A DNA stretch of 64,000 nt from Methylophilus sp. (GTDB lineage: Bacteria > Pseudomonadota > Gammaproteobacteria > Burkholderiales > Methylophilaceae), in contig NZ_SSGF01000008.1 of the NCBI RefSeq assembly GCF_008015755.1, positions 1 through 64,000 of the forward strand. The letters are read 5' to 3'. Shown here piece after piece: positions 40,179-51,001 of this stretch. Each line of letters starts with the position of its first letter. The stretch's first letter is position 1. The notes below the pieces were generated by a model, which saw only the letters and a program-made list of their open reading frames with translations, ran no database searches and was not told the origin of the DNA. Made by a program: the position numbers and the translations under genes.

Positions 40179-41594
40179 ATGGAAAATTTTTGGGCCTATT
40201 GTTTGCTGAAGTTCGAAAAAGAGCTCTCGGCACAACAATACAATACCTGGATTAAACCCCTCAAAGCACGCGTCAATGGTGAGGCGGTGCAGATTGTCGC
40301 GCCTAATAAATTTGTCATGCAATGGGTAAAAAGCAAATTTTTTAGTCGCATTGCCACCATCGCCACCGAATTATCGCCCAGTGCGGTGGTTGAACTGATT
40401 GTCGATACTAGTGAACAAGCCGCACCCGCACCAAACCCAGCCCCGATTAAAGCCGCACCGCCTCAATCACCAGTAGAAGCAGTAGTCGCAGCAGCACAAG
40501 CTCAATCTTCAAGAGTCATTGATAAAAAACCGGTGAGTAACCGCGCGCCAGCCAAGCATCTCAGGTCTGAAAAAAGCAGTGGCCTTAATGATAGCTTTCT
40601 GTTTGATAACTATGTGACAGGCCGTGCCAACCAGTTAGCGCGGGCCGCGGCAATTCAAGTCGCAGGCAATCCTGGTCAGGCTTATAACCCCTTGTTTATT
40701 TATGGTGGCGTCGGCCTGGGTAAAACCCATTTATTGCAAGCCATCGGCAACGAACTCAAAAAAGCCAAACCAGAGGCCAATATACGTTATCTGCATGCGG
40801 AACGTTATGTCTCTGACGTGGTGAAAGCCTACGAAAACAAGGCATTTGACGAATTTAAGCAACAATATCACTCACTCGACTTGTTACTGATTGACGATAT
40901 TCAGTTCTTTGCTAAAAAGACCCGCACCCAAGAAGAGTTTTTTTACGCCTTTAACAGCCTGATTGAAGAAAAAAAACAGATTGTCATCACATGCGATACG
41001 TATCCTAAAGAGATCGTTGACATGGATGAGCGCTTGCGAACGCGCTTTAGCTGGGGCCTGACAGTGGCGGTTGAACCGCCGGAACTGGAAATGCGTGTGG
41101 CCATTTTGCGCAAAAAAGCCGAAAACCTCAAAATAAACCTGCATGAAGATGTGGCTTTTTTTGTCGCCAAGCAAATCCGCTCTAGCGTCCGTGAGCTTGA
41201 AGGTGCTTTAAACCGTATTATCGCCATGGCCAACTTTACCGGCCATGCCATTGATGTGCATCTGGCCAAAGACGCTTTACGCGACCTGATTGCGGTACGC
41301 GGCCGCCAGATTACCATTGAAAACATCCAGAAAACCGTGGCTGACTACTACAAGATTAAAGTCAGCGACATGTTTAGCAAAAAACGTTCTCGTAATGTCG
41401 CCAGGCCACGTCAAGTGGCTATGTCTTTGGCGCGTGAATTAACCAATCATAGCTTCCCGGAGATCGGTGAAGCCTTTGGCGGTCGTCACCACACTACGGT
41501 GATGCACGCCTGTGAAGAAATTGAACAATTACGCCTAAATGACCAAACATTAGCAAGAGACATCGGTTTGCTAACGCAGGTCATTCGCGATTAG
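40179..41594 (+). CDS. dnaA: Chromosomal replication initiator protein DnaA
   Basis: DnaA binds DnaA boxes at oriC, melts the DUE and loads DnaB. The 471 residues contain the N-terminal DnaB-interacting domain (WAYCLLKFEKELSAQQYNTWIKPL), an Ala/Pro-rich linker near 90-120, the AAA+ Walker A motif GGVGLGKTHLLQAIGN near 175-190, Walker B LLIDDIQFF, and the C-terminal DNA-binding helix-turn-helix with SFPEIGEAFGGRHHTTVMHA. GGAG lies only 2 bases before the ATG, so the ribosome site is atypical. Confidence 0.98.
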   Translation: MENFWAYCLLKFEKELSAQQYNTWIKPLKARVNGEAVQIVAPNKFVMQWVKSKFFSRIATIATELSPSAVVELIVDTSEQAAPAPNPAPIKAAPPQSPVEAVVAAAQAQSSRVIDKKPVSNRAPAKHLRSEKSSGLNDSFLFDNYVTGRANQLARAAAIQVAGNPGQAYNPLFIYGGVGLGKTHLLQAIGNELKKAKPEANIRYLHAERYVSDVVKAYENKAFDEFKQQYHSLDLLLIDDIQFFAKKTRTQEEFFYAFNSLIEEKKQIVITCDTYPKEIVDMDERLRTRFSWGLTVAVEPPELEMRVAILRKKAENLKINLHEDVAFFVAKQIRSSVRELEGALNRIIAMANFTGHAIDVHLAKDALRDLIAVRGRQITIENIQKTVADYYKIKVSDMFSKKRSRNVARPRQVAMSLARELTNHSFPEIGEAFGGRHHTTVMHACEEIEQLRLNDQTLARDIGLLTQVIRD

Positions 41595-41850
41595 CTAAAA
41601 AAATTTAGCAAGACAAGCTGTGGATAAGTTGAGAATGAGGTGTGGTTAAATATTGCGTATAGACAAGATAAAATCAGTTTACAATATCAGCCACAAACCA
41701 TGCATGTTTAAACCGCAATTTATGCACAAGCTAAAATGTTTGTAAGTCTTTGAATTAAATTAATTTTTAGAGTTACCCACAAAAAAGTCGTACATTACTA
41801 TTAGTCTTATCTTTTATATATTGAAATAAAGTTATTAATCAGGTCAGGCC
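41595..41850. other. Putative chromosomal origin oriC (dnaA-dnaN intergenic)
   Basis: Between dnaA and dnaN four DnaA-box-like 9-mers occur within 165 bp: TGTGGATAA (41619-41627, exact), TGTGGTTAA (41641-41649, one mismatch), TTATGCACA (41720-41728, matches TTATnCACA) and TTACCCACA (41773-41781, one mismatch). The interval 41800-41840 is strongly AT-rich and could be the duplex-unwinding element. Genes read away from this point on both sides. The position next to dnaA and the boxes support an origin, but function is inferred. Confidence 0.72.
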
Positions 41851-42954
41851 ATGCAAATCAAAATCAACCGTGAGGTTTTGCTTAAACCCCTCAATAGTGT
41901 CACTGGCATCGTAGAGCGCAGACATACGCTGCCCATCCTTTCTAACCTGCTGGTGAACATCAAGCAGCAAGAAATGCATCTGACAGCCACTGATCTGGAA
42001 ATGCAAATTTCACTCAAGGTCAACAGCGGCATTGAAGGCGAATTGAGTACGACGATTTCTGCTAAAAAGTTGCTGGATATCTGTCGTTCATTGCCAGATA
42101 GCGCGTCTATTGAAATGAATAACCAGGATAATCGCATCACACTCAAAGCAGGTAAAAGCCGGTTTAACCTGCAAACCTTGCCTGCGGCTGATTATCCTTT
42201 GATGAGTAAAGCCAGCGGCCAGAACATTAGTTTTAGCCTGGCGCAATCAGAGCTTAAACGCTTGCTCAAGCAGGTGGAGTTCGCCATGGCGCAACAGGAT
42301 ATCCGTTATTACCTGAACGGTTTGTTGCTCGAAGTAAATGGCAACCAGCTACACGTGGTAGGCACGGATGGCCATCGTTTGAGTTACACCAACACTACAC
42401 TCGACCAAAGCTTTGAAAAAACAGAGGTCATTTTGCCGCGCAAAACAGTGCTGGAACTGACCAAGTTACTCGATGAGCAATCAGAAGCTCCGGTGGTGAT
42501 TGATTTACTTAATGGCCAGGTGAGTTTTGAGTTTGGGGATATCCAGCTCATCAGCAAAGTGATTGATGGCAAGTTTCCGGACTACAACCGCGTGATTCCA
42601 ACCGGTCACCAAAATACGTTTATGGTGAACCGGGTGGCGATTTTAAGTGCGTTGCAACGTGCTTCAATTTTGTCCAACGAAAAATATCGCAGTATTCGTA
42701 TGGTGATTACAGCAGGCTTACTCAAGTTGATTAGTACTAACACTGAGCAAGAAGAAGCCGAAGAAGAAGTGGAAATCGACTACAGTCAAGTTCCTTTGGA
42801 TATTGGCTTTAATGTGACGTATCTGATCGATGTGCTGAATAACCTAAGTGATGAGCAAATTGAGTTTGCCTTTGCCGATGCCAATAGCAGTTGTCTGATT
42901 ACTGCTGCCAGCGATAGCAACTATAAATACGTTGTGATGCCAATGCGCATATAA
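41851..42954 (+). CDS. dnaN: DNA polymerase III subunit beta (sliding clamp)
   Basis: DnaN is the ring-shaped processivity clamp that tethers polymerase III and other enzymes to DNA. The 367 residues show three homologous clamp domains: MQIKINREVLLKPLNSVTGIVERRHTLPILSN at the start (domain I), the middle domain with VGTDGHRLS, and the C-terminal VVMPMRI that forms the peptide-binding pocket edge. It follows dnaA across the putative origin; gyrB follows after 69 bp. Confidence 0.98.
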   Translation: MQIKINREVLLKPLNSVTGIVERRHTLPILSNLLVNIKQQEMHLTATDLEMQISLKVNSGIEGELSTTISAKKLLDICRSLPDSASIEMNNQDNRITLKAGKSRFNLQTLPAADYPLMSKASGQNISFSLAQSELKRLLKQVEFAMAQQDIRYYLNGLLLEVNGNQLHVVGTDGHRLSYTNTTLDQSFEKTEVILPRKTVLELTKLLDEQSEAPVVIDLLNGQVSFEFGDIQLISKVIDGKFPDYNRVIPTGHQNTFMVNRVAILSALQRASILSNEKYRSIRMVITAGLLKLISTNTEQEEAEEEVEIDYSQVPLDIGFNVTYLIDVLNNLSDEQIEFAFADANSSCLITAASDSNYKYVVMPMRI

Positions 42955-42966
42955 TGCACGCACTCG

Positions 42967-42982
42967 TGTTTCACGTGAAACA
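42967..42982. promoter_or_regulatory. parS site 3 (between dnaN and gyrB)
   Basis: TGTTTCACGTGAAACA is an exact parS palindrome in the 69-bp dnaN-gyrB gap, about 1.2 kb right of the putative oriC. It is the only parS copy in this window that is not inside a gene. Confidence 0.95.
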
Positions 42983-42993
42983 CGCTGCAGTGA

Positions 42994-45429
<2,436 letters not shown>

Positions 45430-45482
45430 CGAATTGTTGTAGGTTCTCACCTAAAACTTCATTTTTCTCATTTTTCTTCATA

Positions 45483-45506
45483 AAGGGTCCGTTAGGGCCC
45501 TTTTTT
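45483..45506 (+). terminator. Terminator of gyrB
   Basis: GGGTCC-GTTA-GGGCCC forms a 6-bp stem (one G-U) followed by TTTTTT, a typical factor-independent terminator 50 bp after the gyrB stop. Confidence 0.85.
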
Positions 45507-45597
45507 ATTTCGATTAAATCAAGCAAGTGGATTGAAAAAAATCAATCCGTGAGAAAGAATGCTCATCAAGGTAAAATGTAAGAAAAGTCATAAAACC

Positions 45598-46603
45598 ATG
45601 TCAAAAACCAACGAAGCACAAGCCAGAATAAAAATTAACAGCTTACTCATAGAGTCAGGTTGGCGCTTCTTTGATGATCAAAACATCAAGGCAAATGTAG
45701 TTCTAGAGCCGAATGTAAAACTTACCAAAACACAAATAGATGACTTTTACTAAAGACAAGCCAACCACAAGAGACCCTAGAGAACAAGAAAGACGTTTGT
45801 TATTGGATACCTATCAAACGTTTGGCTGTGATTCAGGTGAGCCAACATTCAGATATTCATTACTTGATGGTGTTCGCGATGGATTTCTGATTAACCCAAT
45901 TGTGGTGGATGCCAGAACAGAAATAACAACCAAGTTAATCTCAGAACAGGGTTATGCAGTCACCATCACCAACGGTGATAATGGTCAGCAAGAACAAAGC
46001 TATGTTTCAAAAGATTTTGAGAAGAAATTTTTCTCAGAGTCTACAAACACTATCTTCTGCGAGACATTTATTAAAAACGGTCTGCGAGACCCAGTAACAC
46101 AAGAGTTTGGTAAGGGAATAGTCTTTGCAGTGAGCCAAAAACATGCAGAGAAAATCACGCAATTATTAAACACGCTTGCAGATAAAGTATGGCCAGGTAA
46201 ATATCAATCAGACTTTGCCGTACAGGTGACTTCAAGTATTCCAGAGGCACAGCAATTCACCATCAACTTTACCAATAACAACTTGCTTGGTTCAGCCAAC
46301 TTCAATCCGCATTACAAAACTAGCAAAGCCAGAGTCTGTGTGACAGTTGGTATGATGACCACGGGTTATGACTGCCCAGATATATTAAATTTGGCGATGA
46401 TGCGCCCAATCTTTTCACCCTCAGATTTTGTGCAAATCAAAGGTCGTGGCACACGCAAACATCACTTTTTAGAGCAACTATTTGATGAATCAATCAAACC
46501 ACTGATTACCGAACCAGACAAAAAACAATTCAAATTATTCGATTTCTTTGCAGTCTGCGAATACTTTGAAGAAAAGTTTAACTACGATGGAGCAAATTAC
46601 TAG
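45598..46603 (+). pseudogene. Type I restriction endonuclease subunit R remnant (hsdR, large internal deletion)
   Basis: The first 52 codons from the ATG at 45598 (MSKTNEAQARIKINSLL to VKLTKTQID) look like the extreme N-terminus of an HsdR. They run into a stop at 45751. An overlapping frame starting near 45740 then continues with the distal helicase portion: DKPTTRDPREQERRLLLDTY, GKGIVFAVSQKHAEKI, the motif V sequence TTGYDCPDI and motif VI QIKGRGTRKHHF. The nuclease domain and the first helicase half (Walker A, DEAD-type motif) are missing, and the C-terminal domain ends early at EKFNYDGANY. It cannot be an active restriction subunit. Confidence 0.8.
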
Positions 46604-46611
46604 CCCCTGAA

Positions 46612-47469
46612 ATGGGCGGACAAGACACGCTTAATTTATATTCAGAAGCCATTACCAAAATGACCGAGAATACCCATTTGCCAGTGCTATTCAGGGATAT
46701 TTTCAAAAATGCCTATTTACCCTATCGCGACCCAGAAACACTACGTGCATTTCTCAAAGAGATTAATACCTTTAGCTACGACCACTCAGAACGATTGGGC
46801 GATGCTTTTGAGTATTTGTTATCTGTGTTGGGTAGCCAAGGCGATGCTGGCCAATTCAGAACGCCACGCCACATTATTGATTTTATTGTTAAAGTGATTA
46901 ACCCACAAAAACAAGAGTCAATTTTAGACCCAGCCTGTGGCACGGCGGGTTTTCTGATTTCAGCTTGGAAATATATTCTCGAAAACAACAAAACTAATAA
47001 AGCAGGCGACAAACTTAAACCAGAAGAAAGAGCAAAACTGGCCTCCAATATTCATGGTTACGATATTTCACCAGACATGGTGCGACTATCACGCGCTAAT
47101 ATGTACCTGCATGGCTTCACAGACCCACATATTGATGAGTACGACACTCTGACATCAGAAGACAAATGGAATGAACACTACGATGTCATTTTGGCAAACC
47201 CACCCTTTATGTCACCAAAAGGCGGTATCAAACCTCACAAGAAGTTTTCAATTGCGGCATCGCGTTCAGAGGTGCTTTTTGTTGATTACATACATGAGCA
47301 CTTAACACCTACAGGACGGGCAGGCATTATCGTACCAGAAGGTATTATTTTCCAAAGTGGCACAGCTTATAGGTATCTAACAACTATTGATAAAAAAACA
47401 AAATTTGAACAAATTGCTCTTGCCTATAAGCATTTGAAGGTTGAGACTGGACTTCACCCGCTCTGCTAG
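46612..47469 (+). pseudogene. Type I N6-adenine methyltransferase subunit M remnant (hsdM)
   Basis: The catalytic core is kept: DPACGTAGFLISAW (SAM motif I) and NPPFMSPKGG (motif IV, NPPF), preceded by GQFRTPRHIIDFIVKVI. The N-terminal helical domain of about 150 residues is missing; the reading frame opens with GGQDTLNLYSEAITKMTENT, only 8 bp after the hsdR remnant. Near residue 253 (GIIFQSGTAYR) the family similarity ends and an unrelated tail begins. The IS3 element starts at 47448 and supplies the final codons. Methylation activity is unlikely, and no hsdS gene is present. Confidence 0.8.
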
Positions 47470-47507
47470 ACAAATCATAATGTCTAAAACAGAACGGAGT
47501 AAGTTAC

Positions 47508-47792
47508 ATGAAGGGTATCAGATACACGGACGAGTTTAAGTTCGAAGCTGTAAAGCAAATCACAGAACGCGGTCATGATGTCGCGGATGTTGCTCAACGC
47601 CTTGGCGTATCAACAAAGAGCCTTTACAAATGGCGGCATGAAATTGAGCTTCAAAAGCGCCCTGGAGTGAGCGCAGATGTTGTCGCACTAAAACAAGAAG
47701 TTGCTAGGTTGAATGCTGCGCTCAAAAGGGCTACTGAAGAGCGGGATATCCTAAAAAAGGCCGCCGTGTACTTTGCCAGCCAGCCCGAGTGA
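47508..47792 (+). CDS. IS3-family transposase OrfA
   Basis: A 94-residue OrfA with an N-terminal helix-turn-helix (FKFEAVKQITERGHDVADVAQRLGVSTKSLYKW is its span) and a leucine-zipper-like helix near the end (VVALKQEVARLNAALKRA). It binds the IS ends and joins OrfB through a programmed -1 frameshift. The slip site A AAA AAG at 47753-47759 lies in the correct frame for this. Confidence 0.92.
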   Translation: MKGIRYTDEFKFEAVKQITERGHDVADVAQRLGVSTKSLYKWRHEIELQKRPGVSADVVALKQEVARLNAALKRATEERDILKKAAVYFASQPE

Positions 47793-48649
47793 AGTACACA
47801 TTTATTGACCAGCACCAATCCCAATTTAAGGTCAGCAGCATGTGTCGTGTGCTCAAAGTACACCGCAGTGGTTATTACGCATGGAAAGCTTCCCCTTTAT
47901 CTCAGCGAGCCATTGATGACCAAAAGCTACTGATAGAGATTAAGCAGTCCTATGATGAGAGTTATGGCATTTAAGGGAGCCCGCGCATTCATCGAGACTT
48001 ACGGGAGGCTGGTATTCGTTGTGGAGTAAAGCGAGTGGCTCGCTTGATGAGCCAAGCCAACATTAAATCCATACGTGGCTACCGTCGTCCTCGACATGTC
48101 TCAGGTAAACCATCGATAGCTTCTCCTAACAGGTTGCAACAGCAGTTTAGATTCAATCAGCCAGATGCAGCCTGGGTCACGGATATTACCTATATTCGCA
48201 CATATGAGGGCTGGCTGTATCTTGCTGTGGTGATAGATCTCTACTCCCGCACTGTAGTGGGTTGGTCGATGAAGCCAACAATGGCGACTGAAATCGTCTT
48301 GGATGCTTTGTTGATGGCTGTATGGCGACGTAAACCAAAACAACCGGTCATCATTCATTCAGACCAGGGTAGCCAGTTTGGTAGCGATGACTTTGCCCGC
48401 TGGTGCAAAGACAATCGGCTTATTCCCAGCATGAGCCGTCGTGGTAATTGCTATGACAACGCCGTGGCAGAATCCTTTTTTAGTAGCTTAAAGAAGGAAC
48501 GAGTGAAGCGAAAAATCTATGCATCAAGAGAGGAAGCTAAATCAGAGATATTTGAATATATCGAAGTGTTTTACAATCGAAAACGGCGTCACAGCCATCT
48601 CAATCAGCTGAGTCCAATGGAGTTTGAAAAGTTACAGATTGGAACCTGA
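47789..48649 (+). pseudogene. IS3-family transposase OrfB with an in-frame stop
   Basis: OrfB starts with a GTG overlapping the orfA stop (GTGA). After 61 codons, a TAA at 47972-47974 interrupts the conserved YGSPRIHRDLRE motif, which here reads SYGI-stop-GSPRIH. The same frame then continues uninterrupted for another 224 codons. The integrase core is otherwise intact: DITYIRT (first D), HSDQGSQFGS (second D) and DNAVAESFFSSLKKE (E). A single base change probably inactivated it; stop-codon read-through or a sequencing error cannot be ruled out. Confidence 0.88.
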
Positions 48650-48760
48650 TAATCGTCTAGTAAAGCGGGTGAAGTCCAATGTGAGTAAGTTATATTACTC
48701 ACAACGTTACTCACAAAAATGTTGGATGTCAAACGACGACTTTGGACAATTTTGGACATA

Positions 48761-48793
48761 AAAAAACCCGTAAGTCATTGATTTACGGGTTTA
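48761..48793 (-). terminator. Terminator of the tRNA-Leu gene
   Basis: AAACCCGTAA and TTTACGGGTTT pair around a short loop. The A-run on the left gives a U-tract on the minus strand, 25 bases past the tRNA 3' end. Confidence 0.8.
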
Positions 48794-48817
48794 ATCTTAC
48801 TTCTTTGTACTATTACA

Positions 48818-48902
48818 TGGTGCCGGGAGCCGGAATCGAACCGGCACGCCTTGCGGCGCTGGATTTTGAGTCCAGTGCGTCTACCAGTTCCGCCATCCCG
48901 GC
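48818..48902 (-). tRNA. tRNA-Leu, anticodon CAA
   Basis: The minus strand folds as a class II tRNA of 85 nt including an encoded CCA. The acceptor arm is GCCGGGA/TCCCGGC, the anticodon arm CTGGA-CTCAAAA-TCCAG gives the anticodon CAA (reads UUG), and the T arm is CCGGTTCGATTCCGG. The long variable arm (CGCCGCAAGGCG) is typical of tRNA-Leu. The decayed accessory patch 45598-48678 ends just beyond its 3' side. Confidence 0.95.
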
Positions 48903-48958
48903 ATGGGATATAATGTTGGACATCTCAAAGACAGCTATTATAACCATAATTTTGATTT

Positions 48959-49999
48959 ATGAAAACTCTAGATTTCGATTTTTACCTTCCCGCCCACTTA
49001 ATTGCACAACATCCGCTGCCCAACCGTTCAGAAAGCCGCCTGCTTGAAGTCAATGCAATAGCGCAAAGCATCCGGGATAATTATTTCCGCCAGATTGCCG
49101 ATCACTTTGAGGCTGGTGATGTGCTGGTCCTTAATGACACTAAGGTGATCAAAGCCAGGCTGTTTGGGCAAAAGGCTACCGGCGGCCAGATTGAGGTGAT
49201 GATAGACCGCGTGCTTTCGTCGCAAGAGGCTTATGCGCAAATCAAGTCTTCGCGCTCGCCCAAAGCAGGCAGTTTGCTGCATTTATCCGGCGACTATCAG
49301 GCTGAGGTGTTAGGCAGGCATGCTGATATGTTTCATATCCGCCTGCTGGGTGATGAGTCCTGGTATGACTTTCTGGAACAATATGGCCAGTTGCCGTTGC
49401 CACCTTACATTGAACACACAGCCGATGCGGCAGATGACACGCGTTACCAAACCGTATTTGCCAAACACGCAGGCGCGGTGGCGGCACCGACGGCGGGCCT
49501 GCATTTTGATGAAGCCTTGTTACAGGCGCTCATTAATAAAGGCGTTCATGTGCGCTACGTGACATTGCATGTGGGCGCGGGGACGTTTCAACCGGTGAAA
49601 GTCGACAATATTGCCGAGCACCATATGCATAGCGAGGTTTACCATTTGCCTGAAGAGACGATTAGTACGATTTTGAATGCCCGCGCCAATGGCAAACGCG
49701 TGACGGCTGTAGGCACGACTTCGCTACGCACGCTGGAAAGCGCTGCACATGCGGGCAAGCTGTTTGCGCATCATGGCGACACCGATATTTTTATTACGCC
49801 AGGTTTTGAGTTCAAGTTGGTCGATCGACTGATCACGAACTTTCACCTGCCGAAAAGCACCTTGATGATGCTGGTTTCTGCGTTTGGCGGCTATGATTTG
49901 TTGCGCCAGGCCTATGCGCATGCGATTGATCAGTCTTACCGTTTTTTCAGTTATGGTGACGCGATGCTAATCACGCGTGCACCATCCTCGAAATCTTAA
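48959..49999 (+). CDS. queA: tRNA preQ1(34) S-adenosylmethionine ribosyltransferase-isomerase QueA
   Basis: QueA transfers and isomerises the ribosyl group of SAM onto preQ1 at tRNA position 34, the step before queuosine. The 346 residues begin MKTLDFDFYLPAHLIAQHPL, and include VLNDTKVIKARL near 58, AAPTAGLHFDEALL, VTLHVGAGTFQPV, and TNFHLPKSTLMMLVSAF near the end. It reads away from the tRNA-Leu gene. Confidence 0.97.
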   Translation: MKTLDFDFYLPAHLIAQHPLPNRSESRLLEVNAIAQSIRDNYFRQIADHFEAGDVLVLNDTKVIKARLFGQKATGGQIEVMIDRVLSSQEAYAQIKSSRSPKAGSLLHLSGDYQAEVLGRHADMFHIRLLGDESWYDFLEQYGQLPLPPYIEHTADAADDTRYQTVFAKHAGAVAAPTAGLHFDEALLQALINKGVHVRYVTLHVGAGTFQPVKVDNIAEHHMHSEVYHLPEETISTILNARANGKRVTAVGTTSLRTLESAAHAGKLFAHHGDTDIFITPGFEFKLVDRLITNFHLPKSTLMMLVSAFGGYDLLRQAYAHAIDQSYRFFSYGDAMLITRAPSSKS

Positions 50000-50056
50000 A
50001 ACTTGCGCGTTAAAATACAGTCTATTAAACACCCATAAAAACAGGATGACGGAGCT

Positions 50057-50929
50057 ATGCAATTCACCCCAAAAATATTGAGCGTACTGGCACTTTCTTG
50101 CCTGGCGTTATCAGCCCAGGCTGAGATTTTGCCTGAGGCAGAAGTCGGCGTGAAAATCCCCCTGGTTAAAAAACCAACCACACGCCCTATGGCCGTGGCT
50201 TATTTGCCCAGCAACCAACACTATTACATTGCCGATGGCGGCCTGGCGCCGATGGGCAGCGAATTCGAGGCGCCAATTTCAAAGTCTGAGGTGCACGCTT
50301 TTACCGCAGACGGTAGCTATGTCAACTCGGCCAAACCTGGCTACGACAATCGCTCGCTGTATTACAACCCAAACTCCGGCAAGCTGGAAACCATTACTTA
50401 CAACATCTCCAGCGCGGTAGGTTTTTCACCCAACACTGGCATTTACAGTCTGGATGTAGGTGACAAAGGCGAGCTGCTGGAGACCTCGGGGGATGTGGCG
50501 CAGTTTAACCCTGCGTTTGGTGATGCAGGCACCATGCCCAGCTACGACCCCGTGAGCAAGCATTATTATGCCAAGCAGGACAGAGGCAACCTGGTATTTG
50601 TGGTCGATGCAAAACAGCGCGAAAAACTGCGTGAAATCAAACTCGACTTTGCCAAAGCCCAAGTCGCGCATGACGACGTCAGCGATCACTATATTGCGTT
50701 CACTGGCGTGGCTGGCAACGAGTTGGCCTTGCTGGACGTGGACCACAAAGCCGTCTTGATTTTTGACCTGAATGGCCAGTTTGTCGGCAAAAGCGCGCTG
50801 CCTGCGACCATGAAGCTACGCTCACAAAACCACTTTAATGGCTTGGGCTATACCAACGGCATGATGTTTATCTACCATGAGCCAGAAGGTGAGTTTGGCA
50901 CCTATTACGGCTTTAAAGTGGTCAAATAA
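50057..50929 (+). CDS. Exported protein of unknown function, possible beta-propeller
   Basis: The 290 residues start with a Sec signal peptide (MQFTPKILSVLALSCLALSAQA, cleavage near 22). The mature part has repeated strand-like units with HYYIADGG, HYYAKQDRG, DHYIAFTG and patterns such as VFVVDAKQREKLREIKLD and VLIFDLNGQFVGKS, each ending a blade-like segment. This suggests a periplasmic beta-propeller or NHL-like fold, but I do not recognise the family. It has a ribosome-site-like GGAG a few bases before the ATG and its own terminator, so it is probably a single-gene transcript. Confidence 0.7.
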   Translation: MQFTPKILSVLALSCLALSAQAEILPEAEVGVKIPLVKKPTTRPMAVAYLPSNQHYYIADGGLAPMGSEFEAPISKSEVHAFTADGSYVNSAKPGYDNRSLYYNPNSGKLETITYNISSAVGFSPNTGIYSLDVGDKGELLETSGDVAQFNPAFGDAGTMPSYDPVSKHYYAKQDRGNLVFVVDAKQREKLREIKLDFAKAQVAHDDVSDHYIAFTGVAGNELALLDVDHKAVLIFDLNGQFVGKSALPATMKLRSQNHFNGLGYTNGMMFIYHEPEGEFGTYYGFKVVK

Positions 50930-50957
50930 GGACACTCGCTGGATAAGTCACAGATAA

Positions 50958-50989
50958 TAAAAAACCGCGCGATTGCGCGGTTTTTTATT
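50958..50989. terminator. Bidirectional terminator between the exported protein and the lytic transglycosylase
   Basis: AAAACCGCGC-GATT-GCGCGGTTTT is a perfect stem with A- and T-rich flanks between two convergent genes. Confidence 0.9.
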
Positions 50990-51001
50990 GCATTTCAACC
51001 A

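Larger units (their letters stand above)
47448..48678 (+). mobile_element. IS3-family insertion sequence
   Basis: A 1231-bp element with 24-bp terminal inverted repeats (47448-47471 and 48655-48678) that differ at two positions; both begin TGGACTTCACCCGCT. It carries orfA and orfB in the usual overlapping order, with an A AAA AAG slippery heptamer at 47753-47759. No target-site duplication is visible: the bases outside the left end (AGAC) and right end (ATGT) differ. The element lies at the end of the truncated hsdM. Confidence 0.9.

Noticed and set aside
48679..48902. Attachment site of an integrated element at the tRNA-Leu gene
   Set aside because: The decayed patch abuts this tRNA, which invites the idea, but I found no second copy of the tRNA 3' sequence near gyrB and no integrase gene or remnant.
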